DNA from: Toxorhynchites rutilus septentrionalis
Lineage: Eukaryota > Arthropoda > Insecta > Diptera > Culicidae
Direction: 5' to 3'
DNA length: 64,000 nucleotides
Assembly: GCF_029784135.1 (NCBI RefSeq)
Contig: NC_073745.1
Coordinates: 242,387,946-242,451,945 of the forward strand
The notes under the pieces are model-generated. The model searched no databases. It worked only from the letters and a program-made list of their open reading frames with translations, and was not told the DNA's origin. The stretch's first letter is position 1. Each line of letters starts with the position of its first letter. Of the stretch, positions 22,251-33,600 are shown one piece after another. A program made the position numbers and the translations under genes.

Positions 22251-23254
22251 AATTTTTCCATCTTTCAAGCTTTAGGGCATCGTCTTTCTCATCTTTCTTC
22301 ATATTGCGCTTGCACATGTCTAGAACAATGGTGATTATAGACCAAAGAGGAGCGCTTTCGTTGAGGATGACAGAGTAGGTGGGTGAATTGAAGTTGCTCT
22401 TCGCTACACAGAGGGTATGGACATAACTGCTGGTTATCAGTGCTCGACCGTTCGATCTGAGCCTGTGGATCGACAGCTCCCCTATCTAGTCGCTCTAAGG
22501 CTATTTTAGGTTCTGCTAGTGGCTGGATAGACAACAGCCTTGCCCTCAGGGGCTCAATTACCGCCGCCATTTCCAGCAGCTCCAATACAACCCGTGGTTG
22601 TGCTTTTTCCGGATATGCGCTTTTTTCCGAAAAAGATCTGTTTGCTGTCGTCGCTTCAGACGCTATTTGTATGCTATTTGTATGGGCGCTGATGTCTTAT
22701 GTTATTGACGACTGACAGTTTAGAACGTAGTTCGACCATCATCATCATCATCACCAACATACGACCAGGATCCCACCGGGTTGGAACTTCACTATATTTA
22801 CCCATACTAAAGACGCCAACTAGGGGAAAGGAGTTACTGCAGAAGAAGCTAAGAACCACGGATCTACTTTATACCTGCAGGTACACGAAGTACCGATGGT
22901 GTACTTCGTCCAGTCTTTTACCAACCAAATGTTTTCTTGAAAATGAAGTCTCACCTCTAGCGAACCCATCATGGCGACGTAGAGGCAGCCGAAACAGCTG
23001 TAACCAGCAGAATACTATGAAGATTGTTTCTAATTGTGGGAGCATCTTTAGAATTGATGTTGTTGTAAGGTTTACCTCAATATAATAATCTTGGTCTGGA
23101 TCACTCCTCGCGAAGTCAATAGAGGATATGACTCAGTGGAGACAGATATTCTCAAACACTGAACCACGGGTTTTGATTGCACCGCTGAAGGCAATTCATA
23201 TGCCCAATCAGCAACTAGCAACCCCTCAGATAGCATTAAGTTCGCCTTACACGT

Positions 23255-23905
23255 GTGAGGATATGGAGTTGCTTTATCGTTCTCGAGAATCGCGGAAATT
23301 CTTCCGAAATGTGCTTGAACAAGGAAGGAGACATCTTGACGAACGAACACGAGGTGATCGAAAGGTGGAGACAGCACTACTATGAACACCTGAACAGCAT
23401 GCAGGCAGGAGATCAAGACGGTGTTGATGAAGACTACACCGGTGCAGTGAACAACGAGGACGTACCACCCCTGACGATGGGTGAAGTTAAGGAGGCCATT
23501 AGTCAGCTAAAGAACCACAAAGCAGCTGGTAAGGATGGCCTCAGGTAGGTCTGGGAGGTCCGAGAAAACTGGTAGAGTGTATACACCGGTTGATAGCCAG
23601 TATCAGGGACACGGAACAGCTACCGGAGGAATGGAAGGACGGAGTAATCTGCCTCATCTTAAAAAAAGTGACAAGCTGGCTTGTGGGAACTACCGTGCAA
23701 TCACGATTTTGAATGGTCCCTACAAAATTCTGTCTCAGATCCTCTTTCAGGGATTTGTGGGAAATTATCAAGCCGGATTCATGTCCGGGTGCTCAATGAC
23801 GAACCAGAGCTTTACACTGCGGCAGATCCTCCAAAAGAGCCGCGAGTATCAGGTCCACATCTTCTTCGATTTCAAGGCCACATATGATGATCCAAAACAC
23901 GTGTA
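23255..23905 (+). pseudogene. RTE-clade (JAM1-like) reverse transcriptase fragment
   Basis: Frames read ILTNEHEVIERWRQHYYEHL, DVPPLTMGEVKEAISQLKNH then KAAGKDGL, and after frame changes NYRAITILNGPYKILSQILF, YQAGFMSGCSMTNQSFTLRQ, ILQKSREYQVHIFFDFKATYD. The F-x-D-F-K-A-x-Y-D block is the first RT catalytic motif (A). The order matches RTE/BovB-type LINEs, of which JAM1 is an Aedes member. The fragment ends before the YADD motif. Confidence 0.85.
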
Positions 23906-24359
23906 AGAAAAGCAGTTGTCAAAAATTATCTGAACATTCAAAATAGCCGTACTTGTCAGTATAAGTGAGAGACATGAGTACCAACATAATGCCCTAAAAA
24001 ATATCGAATATACGTATCACGCGTGATTCGAAAGTCGCGATACTTTTTGAACAGACCTCGTAAACCACCCTTTATTTAGAAGTATTTATCAAGACGGGTC
24101 TATGGTACTAGGTGAGGCCGTTTCGTCACTAAGTTGGTTAGGGGAGCGGTATATGAAAACAGTACGGAAGAAAGCAGAAGGGGAATTATTCCCTTGAAGT
24201 GCGAAAGAGACAGACTGATCACGAGCGAGCTTGGGCACAAGCGTATTGTGTTTTGTTTACAAACAAAACACAGTAGACTTCCAAGATGGCTAAAGAGTGG
24301 TTTTAGCAAGTTGGCCCACCTTAGGATATACTTCTACGCGCCTTGGTATTTATGAGTAT

Positions 24360-26580
24360 CGGAATTTAAAACACGTGTTTTCCAGGGCAGAACAGAAGAA
24401 CTTTCTTTGAAGAACATCGGCATCGAACTTTATGGAGTATACTTCAAATAAATAACGATTTTCTGTTTTAAGCAAACACATGCGTTTCGCTGTCACAAAG
24501 AGGGCAGGAACATATTCAGACACCATGTAGCAGTTAACCACTGGGAGAATTAATCATATTTTTTTGCGTTATTTTTGTTATGATTCGGTGTGACTTGGAT
24601 AACACATAAAACGTTTTGATTGTATTTGAGCAGTTAGTTCACAAATACCTGCATACCATTGAACACCGGTCATATTCTGATGGAAGTATCCCACGATCTG
24701 AACGGGAGCTCGTCCCAAAGATGGAAATGGCTATCCTTTCGAACGCTGAAAAATACGGGTTCAAATCCAAGTCCCAATAAATCATAAACGATTGTTTTCG
24801 GTTGAAGCTACATTCAAATATTGGCTTGGTCAGATACTGGAAATATGTACTATGTAGCGAAGAACATGAAAATGTGACTGTTTGAAATCAGTTGAGATCT
24901 TCCACTTCGGGGCTGAACAAAAAGTGTCTTATCTTATAGCAGCTCTTCCGATAACTTATCAATAACCTGTGGCATGATATGGTAATCAGTGTAAAACGGG
25001 AAGTAATCTGGGTTTTCCAATTCTGATGCCTTCCTACCGATAGTCGTAAATTTATTAGAAACAAACGTTTTTTATACCATTTAAATAAAATATATTTAAG
25101 ACAATTGAAATAGTAGTTACGATAATATCCATCAAAGAAAATCATAATGTTATGTTCTCAAAAATATACTTTGTTCATTGACCAAGACAAAGGAACAATA
25201 CCTTTCTCATGTTAATTGTGACAAATGTAAAGCCAATATGAACATACAATCAAAGTGATAAAACTGATTCACGATCACACCGGCAGTCCTCGTCTAGTAA
25301 TGAATCAGTCGCACTTCGTACGTTCGACTAAGCGGAAGCTTTTGCCATTCCTAACATTTCCATTCGCACACTACATTAACTCAGTCGGTTAATTTCATGT
25401 CGATTGACATATTGTTGAGCTAACCTGGTCAAACCAACATGCAAATGTCGAGTTTGAAGTTTTCCGACGTTCAGAACGGTTAAACTACTTCCGAAGTTAT
25501 TAGTTTTGAAACGGATTGCTAAAATAAAGTAAGGCAACGATCATCGAGTGGGATCAACAGAAGCAACATACTGATGATCTTTTTTTTGTGGAGGGAATTG
25601 TTTGAAGTGTTGCCGCCCAGCACCAACCCGCGGTCATTATTCGTAACTGGAAGACCTAATGAGAGAAGTACTTAAGATCGACCGGTCGGTTTCAATGTAA
25701 ACAGTTGGTGACGTCACTGTGAGAGATTTTTTTTGCGCCCAACGATCCAGAGAGAAGACAGTGTAATCGTTATACAGCATCCAGATTATTAGCCACAGGT
25801 ACGTAACGCAAACCAGGTTGTTTTTATTACTGGCTATAACACTTTCCGGTTAACTCGAGTACTGATAGGACAAACCATTGCTCAAAAGTGGATGGGAAAC
25901 ATTACTCTAATGATGCTCGTGTGTATGCATGTTCATGTGTGTGGATATAATTTCATTTTGAGAGAACTGGTTGCATCATATCGAATGTGAAATTAGCATT
26001 GTTCTTTATTGTGATTTATATCTATATTTTCAAATGTTTCAAACATGTTAGATAACGATTGAGATGTGACAGCCCTGAGGAGCATATTGCCACATATTGT
26101 CACAATAAATTGATTGTTTGTTTCGGAGTGTTTAAAAACGCCCACCCTTAATATTTACAATAGTAAAGCATGTAATAAGAGTTTTGAGTTGTGGTACATT
26201 AATGCGCACTTCAAGTAGTATTTATTTCAGTTCATTATAATCGTACAATGTCTCTCGAGACATGAATAATTTTGATAATCAGTTGCGACAAAGTTTATTT
26301 TGATTTTCACATTTCACTTTCCAATCAAGTGAGACTATCCAAATCTTCAATTTCAAGATTTTAATAATAAGTTACCCCGTTTTGGTTGGCCACATTGTTC
26401 ACTAAATGTGGCAGAACAGATTTCTCTATATTTTCTCTATATAGGCTGGTTCGTCTCCAAAGTTGATTGTACATTTTTGGGAGGGGAAGAACGAAAATAC
26501 CTACAAACACTTATTTTGAACTTATCTTGTTATCTACTCTGGAATGGTACCTAATTGTACTTACTATTTCCTGAGTTAGA
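24360..26580. other. Gene-poor stretch; one CRE-like site
   Basis: No supported CDS. At 25709-25716 there is a perfect TGACGTCA (CREB/ATF-type site) in a relatively GC-rich patch. A good splice-donor match (CACAG|GTACGT) follows at about 25797, so a 5' untranslated exon of a gene lying elsewhere is possible. Nothing else was recognised. Confidence 0.3.
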
Positions 26581-26582
26581 AC

Positions 26583-26706
26583 GAGTTGGGAACAAGTCAT
26601 CGAACAAAACGGCGCATATTTGACTTAAACAGATGATTGTAACTAATTTTATGAACAAATGAAAATTCAAAAAAAAATACCGCAGGACTTTTCTGACAGC
26701 CTAATA
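26583..26706 (+). mobile_element. Solo 3' end of a DD34D mariner
   Basis: From 'gttgggaacaagtcatcg' to 'ttctgacagcctaa' this matches the last ~125 bp of the mariner at 39610-40754, including the C-terminal codons (EQVIEQNGAYLT in that element) and the terminal repeat. The rest of the element is absent. Confidence 0.85.
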
Positions 26707-26709
26707 TTT

Positions 26710-27765
26710 GGTAATCATTCTTAAAGGATTTCTTTCCGTCAAATACTGAACAAACTCCAAGCTCCTGGCTCCTGCGGATTCACCAATTTTAGATTCGTTG
26801 GTATAAATTCCGGACGAGTTTTAGGATCACATCCTTTCCATACGCTGCGATTGAATTCAATCACTTTAAAGGGAACACTGTAGTTAGTCTTTGTTTCCAA
26901 TCAGTCTTCATTCATGCTTACTATAGTGTTCAGTTGAAAAACTGTCAGGATTTGTGAATACCCCTTGAGATATCCTTCTAGAAAATATGTTGCATGTTTA
27001 AGCATAAGATTACCTTTTTTCACTCCAAATTGCACAGATTGATGCAAGGGTAAAAATAGTAGAGAGAATAAATGAATGTGGAATTTTCGAAATTGCGTAA
27101 AATTTACAAAACATAATCACAAACACAGGAGTTAAACTGATATCCCACCATATCGTTCGAACTGATATCCCACCATATCGAATGAATGAAAAAAAATAAA
27201 ATACATTTTTTAATCAAACATATTCCAACCAAACATGATAATTGAAAATTTTCGGAAAACTCTGCAGAAAATGGGACAATTTGCGAAAATTCAATTACCA
27301 GATGTTCTACAATTTCATAGCAACAATATGATCAGAACAAGATTAAGCTTCGACTCGATGAACTCAATTTTAATGTCTAAAGATTCAAATAATTCGAGGT
27401 TTGCAATGTACATTTACAGCAAATGTAGTATTTGTAGTAAGTAAATGTAAATATGAAGTTAGTAAGTAAATGTGATATTTTGTAAAAAAATTAATGAGAT
27501 TTTTTTTCGTGGTGATACAACAGATTTTTTCCTGCAATTAATATTTTCAATGGTAAAGATTTTTGATACAGATTTTTGGAAGAGAAAATACAGATGAAAA
27601 AGTTTTTTGTTTTTTTTTACTCTTGGTGAATGATCGGTGGCATGCACAACCTTCGGCTCGTGTCGTTTGTATCTGTAAAGAGTATGTATATGTATTGCCA
27701 CGACTGAGTAAAAGTTCATCGATCGACTAGGAGGGATATGATGCAGGGATACAACGAAGAAAACA
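26710..27765. other. AT-rich stretch without a recognised gene
   Basis: A short direct repeat ('actgatatcccaccatatcg', twice around 27140-27180) is the only structure noted. Confidence 0.4.
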
Positions 27766-27776
27766 TCATTAAACGT

Positions 27777-28190
27777 TGACATCGGCGTTTCTGAGGAATA
27801 GGTATAGATAAAGTAGAAGATCAGGATCACGACTACCTAAGATATCCCGGACGGGGATATCCGATTGTCTGCTTTGTGCCCTCTCTGCTTCGGAAAGCTG
27901 AGAGTGGGCAGCGTGGAACCGGATGCACGACCAGACAATATGCTCGATGTCGTAGTAGTCATCGCCACAATCACGAAGATTGCTGCGAGCCCAATGCGAT
28001 AAAGATGCGCGTTTAGGTTGTAGTGATTGGACATAAGCCGAGATGTCACGCGAATAAAATAACGACCTACATTGAATCCCTTGAACCATGCACTCGTCGA
28101 GACCTTAGGGATAATCGTGTGTAACCAACGACCGAACTCATCTTCACTCCTTGATTTTTTCCACACACTCGTAAGTTCATACACTGTCAA
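27777..28190 (-). pseudogene. LINE ORF2 C-terminal fragment
   Basis: Minus-strand frames read MTVYELTSVWKKSRSEDEFG, then (next frame) RDISAYVQSLQPKRASLSHW, RDCGDDYYDIEHIVWSCIRF, SDIPVRDILGSRDP and LLLYLYLFLRNADV. The C-GDD-YDIEHIVWSC block is the Cys-rich C-terminal motif of I- and R1-type LINE ORF2. A frameshift separates the two parts. The upstream end coincides with an inverted duplication (28151-28215). Confidence 0.75.
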
Positions 28191-28215
28191 CTTACGAGTG
28201 TGTGGAAAAAATCAA
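28151..28215. repeat. Perfect 27-bp inverted repeat
   Basis: Arm 28151-28177 (starts 'ttgattttttccacacactc') and arm 28189-28215 are exact reverse complements, separated by 11 bp. The left arm is part of the LINE coding sequence (codons for LTSVWKKS on the minus strand), so the right arm is an inverted duplicate of LINE sequence at its 5' truncation point. Confidence 0.95.
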
Positions 28216-28254
28216 ACACAAATTGCTTATAATGAATTGGACTTGGGTAATTTT

Positions 28255-28302
28255 CTACAACGTTTTTCCGTGATACAATTTGATGTAGGACACCCTTTAT
28301 GT
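28255..28302. mobile_element. Solo terminal repeat of a DD37E transposon
   Basis: 'ctacaacgtttttccgtgat' ... 'gacaccctttat' matches the terminal inverted repeat of the DD37E element at 28575-29862 ('acagcgttttttccgtgatg'). No internal sequence is attached. It abuts a Feilai tail fragment (28303-28327) at a TA. Confidence 0.85.
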
Positions 28303-28574
28303 AATACTTGCATCAAATTCATTAGTAGGGGAGGACAGGGTAAGACGGTAACCCGGGGTAAAATGGCCACTCTCTAGATTATTGAAACAATAAACTTTTG
28401 GACAATTATAATGCAATAGTTAGGTGTATTGCATTACACTCAATCATTTATACCCATTTATGCGTGTGTATTGGTGAAACGTCATGATAAACTTTAAAAA
28501 TAAACTATCCAGATGGCGACGAGCACCGATTTGTTATTTTGCTTGCAAGAAATTTAGTGTTTTAGTGGTGAATA

Positions 28575-29862
28575 AAGGGTGTGTAATATCAAATTGCATC
28601 ACGGAAAAAACGCTGTAGAAATTTAATTTTTAGGAATTATATCTTCAGCTTTCGCTTATAATCAGATAAGAGTGTATAGATCACGTTGGCCATGCTACAC
28701 TGTCAATTTTTCGTAAATTTGGAAAAATGTCGTCGAACGAAAAAGAGCGTCGTGAATGAATCCTGCGCACTCATTTCGAGAATCCGGAGTTGTCACATCG
28801 GGACATCGGTGAGATGCTGGGAATCGTCCAATCCACGGTCAGCAGAGTACTAAAACGATACTTCGAGAACCTAACCATCGACCGGAAGGTGAAGAACGGC
28901 AAAAATGGATGCCCCGTCAGTGAAAAAGATCACAAGCGCGTAGTTAAGCAGTTTAGACGTGATCCGAGAAGTTCGGTCCGGGATGTCGCCAATAAGCTGA
29001 ATTTGTCAAGTTCATTCGTCCAGCGGACCAAGCAGCGGGAGGGCCTGCGTACATACAAGGTTCAGAAGGCTCCTAACCGCGACGAAAGGCAAAACATGGT
29101 GGGGAAGACGCGATCCCGGAAGCTGTACACCGAAATGCTGACGAAGCCGCATTGCCTGGTAATGGACGACGAAACCTACGTCAAAGCGGACTTTCGTCAG
29201 CTGCCGGGCCTGTTGTTCTTCTCCGCAGAGGACAAATTCAGCGTTCCGGAGGAGATTCGCAAGCAGAAACTATCCAAGTTTGCCAAAAAGTACATGGTGT
29301 GCCAAGCGATCTGCTCTTGCGAAAAGCGGAGCGCCCCCTTCGTGATGACCGGCACGGTAAACGGGCAGGTTTACCTTAAGGAGTGCCTACAGAAGCGCTT
29401 ACTACCACTATTGAAGCAGCACGAGGGCCCGACCATCTTCTGGCCGGATCTCGCTTCGTGCCACTATTCAAAGGACGTGTTGGAGTGGTACGAAGCCAAC
29501 GGGGTCACCTTCGTGCCAAAGGAAATGAACCCGCCCAACGCGCCGGAGCTTCGCCCAATAGAGAAATATTGGGCGATTATGAAGCAGGCCCTCCGGAAGA
29601 ACCCAAAAGTTGTCAATTGACTTCAAGAGAAAATGAATTTCTGTTCAAAAAAAAACTACAACCTGACGTACAGAACCTTATGGACGGGGTAAAGAGGAAG
29701 GTGCGAGCATACGGGCTTGGGCTCGAAGTATGAATAAAAAGAAAATGCCAAAAGTTGTTTAATAGTTTTTATTTTACTGTCTAAAATTTTCAAAAGGATC
29801 GGTCTACTGGGCGAATTCCTACAGCGTTTTTTCCGTGATGCAATTTGATGTGACCCACCCTT
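28575..29862 (+). mobile_element. DD37E (ITmD37E-type) transposon, near intact
   Basis: The terminal inverted repeats of about 50 bp begin 'aagggtg' and share 'atcaaattgcatcacggaa' and 'aaacgctgtag'. They are flanked by TA at 28573-28574 and 29863-29864. Length is 1288 bp, with one transposase gene inside. Related relics are at 19795, 43650, 44600 and a solo end at 28255. DD37E elements are known from mosquitoes. Confidence 0.92.
28727..29733 (+). pseudogene. DD37E transposase with one early stop and one late frameshift
   Basis: Begins MSSNEKERRE at 28727, then TGA at 28757-28759, then continues in the same frame for about 285 codons: ELSHRDIGEMLGIVQSTVSR (HTH 1), SVRDVANKLNLSSSFVQR (HTH 2), RDERQNMVGKTRSRKLYTEM, LVMDDETYVKAD (first catalytic Asp), SKFAKKYMVCQAICSC, FWPDLASCHYSKDVLEWYEA (second Asp) and PELRPIEKYW (Glu). 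Exactly 37 residues separate the second Asp from the Glu. A shift of frame near 29612 leads to the terminal LMDGVKRKVRAYGLGLE, ending 29733. All three catalytic residues remain; only two lesions disable it. Confidence 0.92.
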
Positions 29863-30689
29863 TATGGACATGTCCTGCGAAACCAATGTTAGAATAATAA
29901 ACACACGGGCCGTGTGAGTGTGTTTGTATAGAAAACGGTATGTTTTGAAAGCATTTCACAGAATTATTGAGACACTTTTGCATGACTCAAAGCGGGGGCA
30001 AGGTGACCACTATTGTAAGAGATGAGATTTGCCATAAACGCACCTTTGAACGCGCCTTATTGACGAATTGAATGAGACCATCATGTCGGTTGAATAACTC
30101 ATGATAAATTTAAATTTTTTTTTTCAGATACCAAATATAACAAATTTTAATTATGATAATTTCGCAAGGGTTGCACATTAAGCACGTTATATACAACAAC
30201 CTTGATATGTAGCACAATTTTGCCGGAAACAATCATCTTCTAAACGCCTAGATTCACGAGTCATTTCGGTGGCCAACTTGACTCGTCATGATTTTAGTAG
30301 CACCTTTTTCATACCTTTTTTAATTTATCATATAACATTATGAAATAAAAAGAAAAACTTTTGGAAGTCAACGTGATTGCGGAAAACATCCTAAAGATCG
30401 ATGCTGGCATAATGAAATGCCTCAATTTTGTATGCATTGTGTTTAATTGTACTATATCTAAGGGTGGCCGTCTTACCCCGTTCTCCCCTAGTACTTAGTT
30501 GAGATTCATATACCGAACACTAACACTACTTCAATGTATTTTGGCAAGCTCTGGAATGCGCGTGACCACAGTGCAAGTCGGAATAAATTTCTTCGATGAA
30601 AAATCCCCCGGCCAGAACGGGAATCGAACCCGAACCCCCGACTTGATAATATGTGACGCTAACCACTCGGCCACGGAAGCACCAAGATG

Positions 30690-33600
30690 TTAGATGCACT
30701 GACCTATTACTGTTCACAATTCGTGCCGGAGTCATATCCCGAGTAAAGGCGGTTTTATATCAATCCGACACGACACGTTACGTTTTATACAAGGCAAATA
30801 TTATCGCAAGTGTTTTGAATATATGGATATATGATGTGTCCGATCAGACAAAGACATCAAAGGTTTCTCGAAGAGAACATTTTGTCGGACTCGCGCCGTT
30901 TCGCATCGGATAATATAAATCGGGCATAACACAAAGTGAGAATCCTCTCATTCCTTCAGTGATAAATTAAGTTCTTTAACAGGCAACGTGTATTAAGCTC
31001 TAATGAAGTAGGTAATATATGTCCCCTTTTTTACCCCTTTTTTATGAGTGTAGTCTATAGACGACATCAGGATGATACTGCACATTGATCACACCAGCGC
31101 GATATGCATACTTTTCGGCGCAATGCTCCGTACAACGGTAGCACTCCGACGGAACAAACTGCCTTAGTGAAAGGGTTAATGTACCTATTAGTGTTATGTG
31201 CCTTCTCATGGTACTCGGGCTTTCTTCATTAGTTCACATTCCACCTAACTGATGCAATTTGATAATCTTTTGACAACAGTGGAACACAAATGTTTTCTAA
31301 TTGTCGAATGTTAATTACTATGAGTGAGTCCGTGCATGACAGAATGCTTATCAATTACGGTATGTTGGTTACGTATTTCCAACACACTTCTATAGACGTA
31401 ACACTGCAAAAAGCATATAAATGATTTTGTGTTCCCGGATCAAATTAACAACAGATCAGTTGATGTTCTAATGGTTGCTCCCATGATTTGATAATGAGGA
31501 AGTTCTCTTTTGGAAGGTGATTGTTGCATACAACACGAAAGAAAAGAATTGAATTGTTTTGTTTGCATTTACGCTAAGCCAGAAAAGATTAATCCACTGT
31601 GTCGTCAGAAGAATATTAATTTAGTTGTTCACAGGCTAGTTTCAACTTTAACCTTCATCTGACGTTATCAGACACATATTTGACTTTGTTCACGTCTTCA
31701 TACGTGTGTTGGAAGCATGTGCGGCTTTTCATCTTATCAGTATCGATACACGTACACAACACACTTTCGAGCGCGTGCACAGAATTAAATGTCTTTGTCT
31801 GATTGTGTTCCCGAGAGTCATCTTGTTATTTACAAATAGTTCCAAATAGCTTTTGCTTTGTTCGCGTCCATAGGAGTGTGTTGGTAAAAACACATACCAA
31901 ATAAAATTGATAAGTGCTCATGAACGATTTGTTTCCAGTATTCGTGGTAATTAACGTTCTTTAATTATGGATCTTTGTTCCACATTTTCTTTGATAATAC
32001 CAATAGTTCAACCACACAATTTTATGCAGGAGATAATTCTCCATCGCTTTTGGCTATTTTTCCGATCTTTCTGGCAATATCGTTATGCATCAAAATCCGG
32101 ACACTTAAACACTTACGATGATAACTTCAACTACTAAATAATATTGACATTTCATTGTTTAAAAATTACCATTTCTGTAGAATAAGAATGCTTTCATGTA
32201 AGTTATTACAGAATTTCACAAAATCATGTTATATTTGTTCAAAATTCGTAAATATCTCCATTGTGCTGTGATTTTAAATTTTTTTTATTCATGGTTTCTC
32301 GCGTAACTTTCGAAAAGTATTGATCGATTCTCATCATCAGCATTCTCTTTCGTTAATAACTTGGTGGTAAAAGCATTTCCTGATGTGTTCGACGATCAGG
32401 ATTGTAGAAGGGAACCTCGTTTATTAAACTATGTGGTAAAACTGACGCAAAATCTTTCTGCAAGGCCGTGGTTATCGAAAGAGAGAGTCAATGAAGAGAA
32501 TCGATCAAAGTAGATAGGTCCTTTTCAAAAGTAATGCGAGATTTGAATTCCGGACACTTTTCTGCAACTTCTCCAATAAGAAATTTAATCGTTTACTTTG
32601 ATCCGCCTTCCGGATTTAAAATTTAAAACGGTGCGGTAAAACGGACAGTTGCCAGTGGGAGTGAAATAGATCCTGAAAAATCTATCTATCTATTCCTAAA
32701 GTATGCTTTGCGTCTATAAACGGGAATCAAATCGCCAAAGGTGGACTGTCTATAAGCTGATCAAAGCAAAAAAGTTGAGGGTCTGTCCGTTTATAATGCT
32801 GAAAAGCACAATATAACTTCTAGGTGGAATAATTCGATTTTTCCTTTAACCGACATTCGTAATGAGTTCAAACCTTGGTTAAATAAAATCATTTCTCTCC
32901 TGAGCGATAAACTTCTACGCTTCGTATATTAAAAACCTGTCCATATTCCACCCACTACATGCCTATATTACCCGCGTCGAAAAAAATGTGCTACTTTTTG
33001 GTCTGTTTTAATTTCAGTAAAAAACCATTGAAAAACATTTTTTGGTAAATCATGGTCCATTATTTCGAAAACCAGTATATTAAATTGTAAGAAACCACAT
33101 TCAAGTTTTGGGAAACATGAGTTTCCAAAGATACAATTAAAGTATTTCTTAACATGTCCGTCTTATCTCCACGTCCCCTATATGTACTTCCTGCCAACAT
33201 AACTGTTCGTGTTTTAAGACAATTCATGAATAAAACCAATTTTTGATGCTGTATTCTATGGAGCAAAGGGTGGACATAGACATAAAAAATATTTTAAAAA
33301 AACCATTCACTTCTTCAAAATAGTTTTAAGGCCGAGCGTTACTCTGATGATGTAATACGGCTTCGTGTCTGGTCGCAAAATTGTAATCATTCTTGTTCAA
33401 TGCACACTTCCAACGAAAAAAATTGTTGTACATGACAATCTGACCCAATTTCATCGGGAAAAAAACGGACAAATAATTGAACTGCGCGTAAATTACCTTT
33501 TAAGTTCGTTTCTATTTTCTTTTCTATGTTTTTATATTGATAAAAATGTTAACTTTATTAACGGTAACGGTTTGTTCTCAATTATTTGATTTGTTCGCCA

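Larger units (their letters stand above)
28328..30488. mobile_element. TIR element with GGGGAG...GGTAAGACGG ends, inserted in Feilai
   Basis: The left end 'ggggaggacagggtaagacg' is inverted at the right end ('cgtcttaccccgttctcccc'). Comparison with the uninterrupted Feilai sequence shows that AGTA (or GTA) is present on both sides, suggesting a 3-4 bp target duplication. Apart from the DD37E element inserted within it, the interior (about 870 bp) has no recognisable ORF, so this is a non-autonomous element of unknown class. Confidence 0.7.
28303..30683 (-). mobile_element. Feilai SINE copy 3, split by a 2.16-kb insertion
   Basis: On the minus strand the SINE head starts at 30683 ('ccgtggccgagtggttagcg', then 'gttcgggttcgattcccg') and runs to 'ctcaactaagta' at about 30490. 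The continuation seen in Feilai copy 2 ('ctaataaaaatgacgcaag') is found, diverged, on the far side of the insertion at 28303-28327 as 'ctaatgaatttgatgcaag'. The tRNA-like boxes make the head resemble a tRNA gene, but the body is SINE. Confidence 0.8.

Noticed and set aside
22289..22585. 98-codon minus-strand frame upstream of the RNase H relic
   Set aside because: Probably LINE-derived spacer; I could not match it to any LINE domain, so it is not listed as coding.
31400..31470. TATAAA followed ~40 bp later by TCAGTT, like a core promoter
   Set aside because: Spacing is too long for a good TATA-Inr pair and no reading frame follows.
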